Part shown: positions 57,975-64,000 of the stretch, piece after piece
Layout of the letters: each line of letters begins with the position of its first letter
Position numbering within the stretch: the stretch's first letter is position 1
Assembly: GCA_028285415.1 (NCBI GenBank)
Contig: JANQPF010000026.1
Span: 179,368 to 243,367 of the forward strand
Source of the DNA: Pseudomonadales bacterium
GTDB lineage: Bacteria > Pseudomonadota > Gammaproteobacteria > Pseudomonadales > Azotimanducaceae
DNA length: 64,000 bases
Reading direction: 5' to 3'
Made by a program: the position numbers and the translations under genes
The notes under the pieces: model-generated
What the model saw: the letters and a program-made list of their open reading frames with translations, nothing else
What the model was told of the DNA's origin: nothing
The model's database searches: none

Positions 57975-59117
57975 CTATGGACCGGGCGTTTCTTTGATGT
58001 ACACATCGTGTTTGCTGTAAGGAATTTCAATACGCGCTTCGGCAAAGGCTTTGTAGATCGCAACGTTGACCTCGTGGGAGATCCGGCCACGGTCTTTGGG
58101 CTCTTCGATCCAGCACAGGAGCTCAAAATCCAGGCTCGAATCGCCGAAACCGCGCATGCGCACGCGCGGCTCGGGATCGGCACACGTCTCGGGATGCGCA
58201 AGGCCCACGTCGTGCAGAACTTGCACCACCTGGTCGACGTCCGAGCCGTACGCCGCACCCACAGGCAGGCGAATCCGCATCTTTTGATACGGTCCGCCAC
58301 TTTCGTTGGTAATTTTCGCGTTGGCAATGACCGCGTTGGGTACGGTGATCTCAACGTCCGATCGAGTCAAGAGACGGGTGCTGCGCATACCAATCTGGAC
58401 AATCTCGCCCCGCTCCCCCGTATCGAGGTTGATGAAGTCGCCGATCTTGTAGGGAGAATCGGCAAGGATGAACAAGCCGGAAAAGAGGTTCGCGAGCGTG
58501 TCCTTGGCGGCAAAACCGACCGCGATGCCCACGATCCCCGCCGAAGCGAGCCAGCCTACCGGATTGATGCCCCAGACCAGCAGCAGGCTGTAACTTGCCA
58601 CCAGTATCGCCCCGAGCTTGATCACCAGATCAAACAGCGGGATCGTTCTCGGTTCCACCAGTGCCGCCCGTGGACTGCGCGCAAGCTGGTCCAGCACACC
58701 TGTCGACAAACGCAGTGCCGCAAGCATCCAGGAGACGATGATCGCCGAGGCGAACACATTGATCAGGAAGCCTGCCCCATAGGGAACCTGGGCAATCTGC
58801 ACGGCCAGGACGAGACCAAGGGCGAAGGTGGTGGTGAACACGGGGCGCTTCAAGTTATCGAGCACTACGTTGTCCATTTGCGATTGCGAGCGATCCGCGA
58901 GTCGTGAGAGCCCGGCGATGACCACAACGCGGATCAGCCAGGCGGCCAGATAGAAAAAGACGACCAGCGCCAGAGCGCCGAGAATGGGGTAGTCGCGCAG
59001 AAGCTCCCAGTAAGGCAGGAGCGGTTCAGGGATCCAAGGCGTCGCGTCAAACTGCGTCGCAAGATCCTCAACGAATACTTCTTCTTCTTCTTCTGCTGCT
59101 GCTGTTTCTGCCTGCAT
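57975..59117 (-). CDS. MscS-family mechanosensitive channel
   Basis: A 380-residue channel from the ATG at 59117. After an acidic N-terminus come four membrane segments; the pore helix and MscS beta domain are seen in GWLASAGIVGIAVGFAAKDT, LANLFSGLFILADSPYKIGD and GEIVQIGMRSTRLLTRSD, about residues 195-265, and the C-terminal alpha/beta vestibule follows to YIKE. It releases solutes on hypo-osmotic shock. It lies between tRNA-Asp and tRNA-Val, all on the reverse strand. Confidence 0.92.
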   Translation of the reverse strand: MQAETAAAEEEEEVFVEDLATQFDATPWIPEPLLPYWELLRDYPILGALALVVFFYLAAWLIRVVVIAGLSRLADRSQSQMDNVVLDNLKRPVFTTTFALGLVLAVQIAQVPYGAGFLINVFASAIIVSWMLAALRLSTGVLDQLARSPRAALVEPRTIPLFDLVIKLGAILVASYSLLLVWGINPVGWLASAGIVGIAVGFAAKDTLANLFSGLFILADSPYKIGDFINLDTGERGEIVQIGMRSTRLLTRSDVEITVPNAVIANAKITNESGGPYQKMRIRLPVGAAYGSDVDQVVQVLHDVGLAHPETCADPEPRVRMRGFGDSSLDFELLCWIEEPKDRGRISHEVNVAIYKAFAEARIEIPYSKHDVYIKETPGP

Positions 59118-59231
59118 GGCCACGAGCGCTCCCCCTCTCCATCTCCTCTGCCATGCTAAGCGAACTCGCCACGCGCACAAAGCGACCCGCCGCTTGGGTT
59201 CGCGGATCGCTGCATTCAGATCGAGAGGAAT

Positions 59232-59307
59232 TGGTGGGTGTTGCAGGGGTCGAACCTGCGACCTACGGCTTGTAAGGCCGTCGCTCTCCCAACTGAGCTA
59301 AACACCC
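59232..59307 (-). tRNA. tRNA-Val (TAC)
   Basis: A 76-nt cloverleaf: acceptor GGGTGTT/AACACCC, anticodon stem ACGGC/GCCGT with loop CTTACAA giving anticodon TAC, T-loop AGGTTCGACCCCT, encoded CCA. It lies 114 bp upstream of the MscS gene on the same strand. Confidence 0.97.
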
Positions 59308-59374
59308 GCGTTCGGTCAAGGGCGCGTATCTTACCCTCTCATTGACCCCTGTCAAACTCTCTTGTGGCGGGGTT

Positions 59375-59917
59375 CTACGCCGATGCCGTCTCGGCTTTCG
59401 GCAGGAAAAACGAGAGCACCCACGCACCCAGGGCGAAGTAGATCAAATAATAGACCAGATGGAAGAACATCCAGGAAATCGGCTGCATCCACCAGATGAT
59501 GTTGCTGCCAAGGATGACAAATCCGGCCACGAATCCCACCAGAAGCGCCCGGGTGATCATCGCCCCTGTGCCGACCACGCCTTTGAGCACAATGACCAGT
59601 AACAAAGCGCTCAGTATGTTGTGCACCACGCCGAGACCAAACTGCACCGCCATCGGATCCTGGGTGTGCCGGATCGTCAGCATCACCGACGGGCCCGTCT
59701 CGAGGAGCTTGGCCGCCTCCGGATCGTTGCCGGGACCCGGCAGGAAGTAGACCCCATCTTCCGGGAACAGACTCGCTGCGGTTGTCTGGGCGACGGCAGG
59801 GTCTGTCACCGTATTCCAGGTGGCGTACGGCAGCTGATTCACCCCCCAGTACAGAAAGCCGAAAAAGAACAGGACAATCCCGGTCACGACGATGCCGAGA
59901 ATCGTTTTGCCTCCCAT
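59375..59917 (-). CDS. Small multi-pass membrane protein, unknown function
   Basis: A 180-residue protein with a first membrane segment at about 5-27 (ILGIVVTGIVLFFFGFLYWG), a periplasmic stretch (PEDGVYFLPGPGNDPEAAKL), and three more segments (about 95-170). I recognise no characterised family; the VYFLPGP phrase recalls a small conserved group of bacterial inner-membrane proteins. The ATG at 59917 is preferred over that at 59935. It lies upstream of tRNA-Val on the same strand. Confidence 0.78.
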   Translation of the reverse strand: MGGKTILGIVVTGIVLFFFGFLYWGVNQLPYATWNTVTDPAVAQTTAASLFPEDGVYFLPGPGNDPEAAKLLETGPSVMLTIRHTQDPMAVQFGLGVVHNILSALLLVIVLKGVVGTGAMITRALLVGFVAGFVILGSNIIWWMQPISWMFFHLVYYLIYFALGAWVLSFFLPKAETASA

Positions 59918-60204
59918 GTTTCTCCCCTCCAACATGTTGTGGTTGCCGGTGCAGTATTACATGCGCTCTCCGGCACCGAAAGTTCAATGAATCCAACGGC
60001 TTGCGATTCTAAGCCAGGAGATGGGCCAGCTTTTCGAAGCCCGGCTGGCACCGTGACAGACGACGGTGCCGCACGGACCCATCAAGAAAAAGAGCAAAAA
60101 AATTCTGCACGCGCCCTGCGCCTTCATGAACCAAATTCATGTTTCGGTTTCGCGAGCACCTTCAGCCACTTAGCGTACTTTGAGAAACTGAATCTCAATC
60201 ATGG
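59918..60204. other. Non-coding stretch, left part of the 917-bp gap
   Basis: No open frame with coding character. An A-rich segment (around 60086-60100, AAAAAGAGCAAAAAAATTC) is the only compositional feature. The promoter of the membrane protein gene is presumably near 59930-59990. Confidence 0.5.
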
Positions 60205-60272
60205 GTGGATAACTTGCCGGGTTATCCCAAGAGTTATCCACTTATCCACCAGGCTATACCCAAGTTATCCAC
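60205..60272. repeat. Cluster of TTATCCAC (DnaA-box-like) repeats
   Basis: Five near-identical 9-mers: GTTATCCAC on the reverse strand at 60205-60213, GTTATCCCA at 60221-60229, GTTATCCAC at 60233-60241, CTTATCCAC at 60241-60249 and GTTATCCAC at 60264-60272. TTATCCAC is eight of nine bases of the strong E. coli DnaA box TTATCCACA. The cluster lies about 60-130 bp upstream of the proposed RNA start. It could be a DnaA-binding control or titration site; a replication origin is less likely because no origin genes are nearby. Confidence 0.6.
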
Positions 60273-60335
60273 CGCAACATGCTTGCGTTTCACTGGTCTG
60301 CCGCGCTGAATCGAGTATCTTAGTTTCCACGGTCA

Positions 60336-60720
60336 GTTGACGGGGAGCAGACACCAAGAGGGACAAACGGAACACTCGCAAGGGTCGAAGGGCGTTCAAG
60401 GCGGAAGAAGCAACCAGTGAACAGATTGTGAGGTCTCTAGTCGAGACCAGGGTCGTCAGGCTAAGGCGGCTCAAGGGTTCAAACCGAAACGGGAGAGCGC
60501 GTTCAAACGTTGAGGGAGGGATCCGAAACCTCTGGAGTGCCGGACATGAAGGAGGAGGACGTAGCCAGGCGTCGGTAAATAACGACTTGAAGTCACGGGC
60601 AGTCGGATCAGTCGGAGACGTTCGACAACGAGAAGACTACCAGCGGTGCGAAAGCGTCGCCGGGTGACTCAGACCGACCTGTGTAGCGTAAGCTACCTGG
60701 TCGGGCTAGCCCCCCGAAAC
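60336..60720 (+). ncRNA. Candidate CsrB-like regulatory RNA
   Basis: About 385 bases without a gene, rich in GGA motifs: about 14 in the first 285 bases. The first bases, GTTGACGGGGAGCAGACACC, resemble the 5' end of E. coli CsrB. A -10-like TATCTT lies at 60316-60321. Perfect or GNRA-capped hairpins are present: 60432-60448 (GGTCTC/GAGACC), 60643-60660 (GAAA loop) and 60674-60704 (GTAA loop). CsrB RNAs bind and sequester CsrA through GGA in loops. Against it: the usual CAGGATG repeats are absent and no T-run follows the last hairpin. Class and ends are uncertain. Confidence 0.4.
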
Positions 60721-60760
60721 GAGAGAGAACCTTGCTCCTTCATTAGAGGGTCAGCAGGGT

Positions 60761-60790
60761 TTTCTTCTTTTGGGTCACCAAAAAAGAAAG
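60761..60790. terminator. AT-rich stem-loop, possible terminator
   Basis: TTTTGG-GTCA-CCAAAA is the core of a stem that extends, with mismatches, into TTTCTTC and AGAAAG. It would end forward RNA from the 60.3-60.7 kb region or reverse RNA from the gene ending at 60835. Similar TTTTGGGTCACCAAAA-type stems are common intergenic elements. Confidence 0.45.
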
Positions 60791-60825
60791 TCTGGGTAAG
60801 AAAGTCTGGGTAAAAAAGTCCGGGC
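60784..60825. repeat. Tandem repeat, three 14-bp units
   Basis: AAGAAAGTCTGGGT occurs twice in exact tandem (60784-60797, 60798-60811) and once more with three changes (60812-60825). It abuts the stop of the small exported protein and the stem-loop above. Probably slippage-derived; no function is apparent. Confidence 0.8.
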
Positions 60826-60834
60826 TTGCCGCCC

Positions 60835-61158
60835 CTATTCCTCCGCGCGATACCGTCGCGGATCTTCCACTTCCACCGCAATGATTGGCGTCTGCTGATC
60901 GTCCTGCCGGGGTTCCCGCGGGTTCAGCCCGTGCGTGGTGCGCGTCGTTCTGCCGGGTTCCTCTACCACGCTTGCCCCAGCAGGACGCGGCTCACAGAGC
61001 TGGAATAGCACGGCGCTCAGCTCCGCCTGTTCGGCCACGCTCAACGGACTGCTGAGCGCCTCGGCAATACGTACCTGGGCTTGTGCCACGCGCTCCGCGC
61101 AATCCGCCTGCGCCGCGGCTGCCACCAGACACAACGCCACACCCACTAAGATCCGCAT
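60835..61158 (-). CDS. Small exported protein, unknown function
   Basis: A 107-residue protein with a Sec signal (VGVALCLVAAAAQA) and a short helical mature part with two cysteines (Cys20, Cys55) that could form a disulfide, then a Pro/Arg/Glu-rich tail. No family recognised. It lies 12 bp downstream of the ChrR-like cupin gene on the same strand, so it is probably co-transcribed. A clear AAAGGAGGTGG site precedes the ATG. Confidence 0.7.
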   Translation of the reverse strand: MRILVGVALCLVAAAAQADCAERVAQAQVRIAEALSSPLSVAEQAELSAVLFQLCEPRPAGASVVEEPGRTTRTTHGLNPREPRQDDQQTPIIAVEVEDPRRYRAEE

Positions 61159-61170
61159 ACGCCACCTCCT

Positions 61171-61818
61171 TTACGGTTCGCGGTAAATCGGCCGGGTCTT
61201 ACTGAATAATAGACAAGGTGTGACAGCATTCACGCGCAGGGGCTGGCCCGGCGCCATGCGGATCCAGCTCCACCGGCCGAGGCGATGGGTCACCTCCTGC
61301 TGCCAGTCGAGCGTGCCTTCGAGCACAAGGAGCTCGCGAACATGGTAGGCGGCGTTAAAGGCAAAGCGCTCACCCGCGTCCACGCGCACCACGCTCACCA
61401 CTTCGTCGCCATATTGATACAGCGCCTGGACCGGCTCCCCGCTCGTCGGTATTTCCGTGACAAGCGGCGTGAGATCGGTGTCATCGAACTGGCGCAGCTT
61501 CACCCAGATGATGCAGCCGGGATCGCTGTGCGGCGTGTGCCGCGTGCCGGGCGGATTGCGCACGTAGCTGCCGGCCGGGAAATCGCCGTGCTCGTCGGAA
61601 AAGACCCCGTCCAGCACGATGAACTCTTCACCCAGGGCATGGTCGTGGGGGTCGAAGCGCGAGCCGGGGGCATAGCGCACGACGGACGTCGCCACCGCCA
61701 CTTCGTCGCCCACCCGGTCGAGCATGACCCGCTCCACACCAGGCAGCGGTGACGGTACCCAGGAAAAATCGTCTGCACTCAGATGCGCGGTTTGATTGAG
61801 ATCTGCATTGATGTTCAT
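61171..61818 (-). CDS. ChrR-like cupin protein
   Basis: A 215-residue cupin of the ChrR family, from the ATG at 61818 (family start NINADLNQTAHLS); the frame opens at a TTG at 61854. Metal residues are in FDPHDHALGEEFIVLDG and PGTRHTPHSDPGC. A second, weaker cupin module fills the C-terminus. ChrR cupins act as zinc anti-sigma factors or as stand-alone enzymes; the N-terminal zinc-finger domain of ChrR is absent here and no sigma gene is adjacent, so an enzymatic role is more likely. Confidence 0.85.
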   Translation of the reverse strand: MNINADLNQTAHLSADDFSWVPSPLPGVERVMLDRVGDEVAVATSVVRYAPGSRFDPHDHALGEEFIVLDGVFSDEHGDFPAGSYVRNPPGTRHTPHSDPGCIIWVKLRQFDDTDLTPLVTEIPTSGEPVQALYQYGDEVVSVVRVDAGERFAFNAAYHVRELLVLEGTLDWQQEVTHRLGRWSWIRMAPGQPLRVNAVTPCLLFSKTRPIYREP

Positions 61819-61873
61819 GGGCGCATTAAGCGTGATTCGACCGGAGGCACGCAAGCACCGTCAGACCAGGACT

Positions 61874-62983
61874 TCAGCTCATCGGCCCGAGCTCGTACTC
61901 ACCGCTGATGGCATAGCGACCGAGAAGCCCATAGTGAGCTTCCCTGGCCTGGACGTGCTGGGTGATCACGTGCATGTCCTGGAACCGCCGCTGCATCGGG
62001 TGATCCTGATAAATGCCCGTCGAACCGACAATTTTGTACGCCAGGTCCAGCACGTCGGCGCATTCGCGGATGACGTGCGTGCCGGCCATGCGGAGCGCTG
62101 CACGATGATCGTTCGTCACGCTGCCGCCGGTACGCACGGCGCCCAGCACGTCTGCCACGGTGCTGTGCAGATAGACGTCAGCCGCACGCCAGCGCGCCTG
62201 CGCTTTGCCGACAAAGCGCTGCGCATCCGGATCATCCTTGACGCGCAGGCTCGCATAGCGTGGCAGCTTACCCTGGGCAATCTCCAACATGTCGTCCAAC
62301 GCGGCGTGACTCACGCCCAGCGCAACTCCGGCAAAGCTCACGGCAAAGAGCAGCGCAAGCGGCACCCGGGTCATCTCACAGTCAACGGTTGCCGGCTCAC
62401 CCTGGTCGGCCACCTGATGTGCCGGCAGATTCAGGTTTTCGATACGAAACTCGAAGCTGCCGGTGCCGCGCAGCCCCGCCACCTGCCAGTTGTCGATGAA
62501 CGCAACGTCTTCGGGCCGGAAATAGGCGATCCGCCAGCCGCCTTCGCTGAACCGCGCGGCGCCCATCATCCAGGTGGCGTGCTGACAGCCGCTGGAGAAG
62601 CCCCAGTGACCGTTCAACAGGTACCCTTCCCCATGAGGCTCAATGCGCGCATCGAAGGGCGGGCCGTTGGCAATGGCCGTATCGGACGGCGACCAGATTT
62701 CGCGGATCTGCGCTTCCGGCAGCCACAGGGACGTCACACCGATGACCGCGGCCTGGTTAACGCACCACGCGGTGCTGGCATCCGCCGTCGCGAGGTTCTG
62801 AATGCTGCGAACGTAATCTTCGAACGGCGCATCGAGCCCACCGAACTGCCGCGGGATGAGCGCGCGGAACGCGCCCGCGGCGTGCAGGTCAGCGATGAGG
62901 ACGTCGGGGAGCGCGCGCGCGGCTTCGATGCCCGCTGCCGCATCTCTGATTTGTCCCTGCAACGCTTCGATATCGCTCAGCAT
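61874..62983 (-). CDS. Acyl-CoA dehydrogenase-fold flavin monooxygenase (HsaA-like)
   Basis: A 369-residue protein of the acyl-CoA dehydrogenase fold. The N-domain has FRALIPRQFGGLDAPFEDY and STAWCVNQ; the middle LNGHWGFSSGCQHATWMMG is the form seen in group D two-component flavin monooxygenases (HsaA, HpaH-like), where FMNH2 or FADH2 is supplied by a reductase. The ATG at 62983 has a GGGAG site; one at 63010 has GGGGGAAC and is also possible. It probably hydroxylates an aromatic or sulphur compound. No flavin reductase is adjacent. Confidence 0.87.
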   Translation of the reverse strand: MLSDIEALQGQIRDAAAGIEAARALPDVLIADLHAAGAFRALIPRQFGGLDAPFEDYVRSIQNLATADASTAWCVNQAAVIGVTSLWLPEAQIREIWSPSDTAIANGPPFDARIEPHGEGYLLNGHWGFSSGCQHATWMMGAARFSEGGWRIAYFRPEDVAFIDNWQVAGLRGTGSFEFRIENLNLPAHQVADQGEPATVDCEMTRVPLALLFAVSFAGVALGVSHAALDDMLEIAQGKLPRYASLRVKDDPDAQRFVGKAQARWRAADVYLHSTVADVLGAVRTGGSVTNDHRAALRMAGTHVIRECADVLDLAYKIVGSTGIYQDHPMQRRFQDMHVITQHVQAREAHYGLLGRYAISGEYELGPMS

Positions 62984-63093
62984 GTGACGTTTTCTCCCGT
63001 ATCGCGCCATGTTCCCCCGATCGCCTGACGAACGCCAGCCTCGACATCGCCCGACATTCGCGCCACCATCAGCCGAAAAATGCGAGGGGAAAC

Positions 63094-63618
63094 ATGGGTT
63101 TCATCAAAGGTTTACTCAGAGGTCTGGGCTTCGTCGTCGGCGGGCTCGTCATTATCGTGGCTGGCATGCTCATTGCGGCGCGTTTTTCCGACGGCCCGAT
63201 GGAGCTGATTGCCGGCGGACCGTTCACGAGCGGCGAGCCGGTCACCGTCGAACCGGACTGGGCCTTCGTCAAAGACTACACCACCGTCGAGTTTCAGCTG
63301 CTCGACCCCGAAGCATCGCGCACGACGTGGATTGCCGTGCACGAAGGCCGCGTTTTCATCCCCTCCGGCTACATGACGACCTGGTGGGGGAAGATATGGA
63401 AACAGTGGCCGCTGCAGGCTGAACAGAAGCCGGACGCCATCCTGCGCGTCGACGACAAGCTCTACGATCGACGCCTCGTGCGCATCACCGATCCGGCGGA
63501 TCCCGTGATCGAGCCCGTCATGTCGGAGCTCAGCCGTAAGTACGCGGGCGGGCAGGCGTTTCCGCGGGAGGCCTTCGACAGCGGGTACCTGTGGATCTTC
63601 GAGCTGGTACCGCGATGA
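63094..63618 (+). CDS. Single-pass membrane protein, unknown function
   Basis: A 174-residue protein with an N-terminal membrane anchor (FVVGGLVIIVAGMLIAARF) and a soluble part with WTAVHEGRVFIPSG-like strands and YMTTWWGKIWKQWPLQAE, which together look like a nitroreductase/OB-type small beta domain found beside CoA-pathway genes. I cannot name the family. The stop overlaps the CoA transferase start as ATGA, so the two are coupled. It is divergent from the flavin monooxygenase gene. Confidence 0.78.
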   Translation: MGFIKGLLRGLGFVVGGLVIIVAGMLIAARFSDGPMELIAGGPFTSGEPVTVEPDWAFVKDYTTVEFQLLDPEASRTTWIAVHEGRVFIPSGYMTTWWGKIWKQWPLQAEQKPDAILRVDDKLYDRRLVRITDPADPVIEPVMSELSRKYAGGQAFPREAFDSGYLWIFELVPR

Positions 63619-64000
63619 GCGGCACACAGGCGCTCAGCGGCATCCGTATTCTCGATTTCACCCAGGTGCTCGCGGGACCGTTTGCCACCCAGCAGCTGGC
63701 GCAGCTCGGCGCTGACGTCATCAAGATCGAGCAACGTGAAGTCGGGGACATCACGAGAGGCTTATTGTCCACAGGCGCCGACGGCATGGCGCCGTCCTAT
63801 CTCACGTGCAACCTGGGTAAGCGCAGCCTGACGCTCGATCTCAAACACGCGCAAGCTCGCGACGTGATTCACAAGCTGGTGGCAACTTCGGACGCGGTGG
63901 TCGAGAACTTCAAGCCGGGCACCATCGAGCGCCTCGGCTTCGGCTACGACGCGTTGCGCGCGATCAAACCCGATATTGTCTACGCGTCCATCTCGGGGTA
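63615..64000 (+). CDS. CaiB/BaiF-type CoA transferase, 3' truncated
   Basis: The first 128 codons of a family III CoA transferase. It opens GTQALSGIRILDFTQVLAGP, continues LAQLGADVIKIEQREVGD, and has CNLGKRSLTLDLKH and VVENFKPGTIERLGFGYD, all standard family motifs; the catalytic Asp lies beyond the window end. It moves CoA between organic acids, so an acid product of the region may be activated here. The ATG overlaps the upstream stop (ATGA). Confidence 0.93.
   Translation, partial: MSGTQALSGIRILDFTQVLAGPFATQQLAQLGADVIKIEQREVGDITRGLLSTGADGMAPSYLTCNLGKRSLTLDLKHAQARDVIHKLVATSDAVVENFKPGTIERLGFGYDALRAIKPDIVYASISG

Noticed and set aside
60336..60720. tmRNA, RNase P RNA, SRP RNA or 6S RNA
   Set aside because: None of their conserved cores (tag-peptide frame, GAGGAAAGTCC, GGAAGCAGCC) is present.
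61796..63028. 410-codon forward open frame
   Set aside because: Antisense to the acyl-CoA dehydrogenase-fold gene; translation is low in hydrophobic order and rich in Arg and His, typical of a shadow frame.
1..64000. CRISPR arrays, insertion sequences, prophage
   Set aside because: No regularly spaced repeats, transposase or phage structural genes were seen on either strand.

Overview
The window reads as a single chromosomal stretch of a fairly high-GC gammaproteobacterium, probably an aquatic heterotroph. This placement is an inference from the gene set: a YghU-type GST, an AbgT transporter, a DUF4892-OmpA protein, a MscS channel, an RND pump, a TIGR02466 oxygenase, a flavin halogenase and many oxidative catabolic enzymes. 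No rRNA, CRISPR array, integrase, transposase or phage structural gene was seen. Both ends cut genes: an esterase-like protein on the left and a CaiB-type CoA transferase on the right.

Bases 2100-20379 are catabolic. A short forward unit (ABM monooxygenase, amidohydrolase, MFS transporter) converges on a ten-gene reverse operon (15093 to 4867): amidohydrolase, two tandem P450s, two SDRs, an ACMSD-like amidohydrolase, a [2Fe-2S] ferredoxin, an NTF2-like protein, a Rieske oxygenase and a PQQ-propeller/cytochrome c dehydrogenase. A divergent MarR regulator (15180) probably controls it, and downstream lie a molybdenum hydroxylase large subunit, an SRPBCC protein, an SDR and a YghU-like GST. Together they look like a pathway for oxidising an alicyclic or aromatic organic compound, but the substrate cannot be read from the sequence.

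Bases 20376-47319 are mixed: dienelactone hydrolase, a DRGH nuclease with a lamin-tail domain, an HAD phosphatase, an ECF sigma factor coupled to a membrane protein that joins an anti-sigma-like N-terminus to a bactofilin-like beta-helix, an azoreductase, a PhoX-like protein, a di-heme cytochrome, a flavin-dependent halogenase, a TIGR02466 oxygenase, a CRTAC1/ASPIC protein followed by an amber-interrupted COX2-like lipoprotein, an exported double-VOC protein, an OmpA-like protein, and a cupin/Tat-amidohydrolase/aspartoacylase/AbgT group that suggests amide or N-acyl compound use.

Bases 47450-53897 encode a patatin-type Vd outer-membrane protein and an RND efflux pair. Then comes a gene-poor islet (about 53.9-57.7 kb) with small lipoproteins, a PAS-like protein and two proteins sharing the same zinc ribbon. 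It ends at tRNA-Asp. A MscS channel, tRNA-Val and a small membrane protein follow. The 917-bp gap at 59918-60834 carries a cluster of TTATCCAC (DnaA-box-like) repeats and a GGA-rich, hairpin-rich stretch that may be a CsrB-like RNA. The right end holds a ChrR-like cupin, a group D flavin monooxygenase/acyl-CoA dehydrogenase-like protein, a small membrane protein and the CoA transferase.
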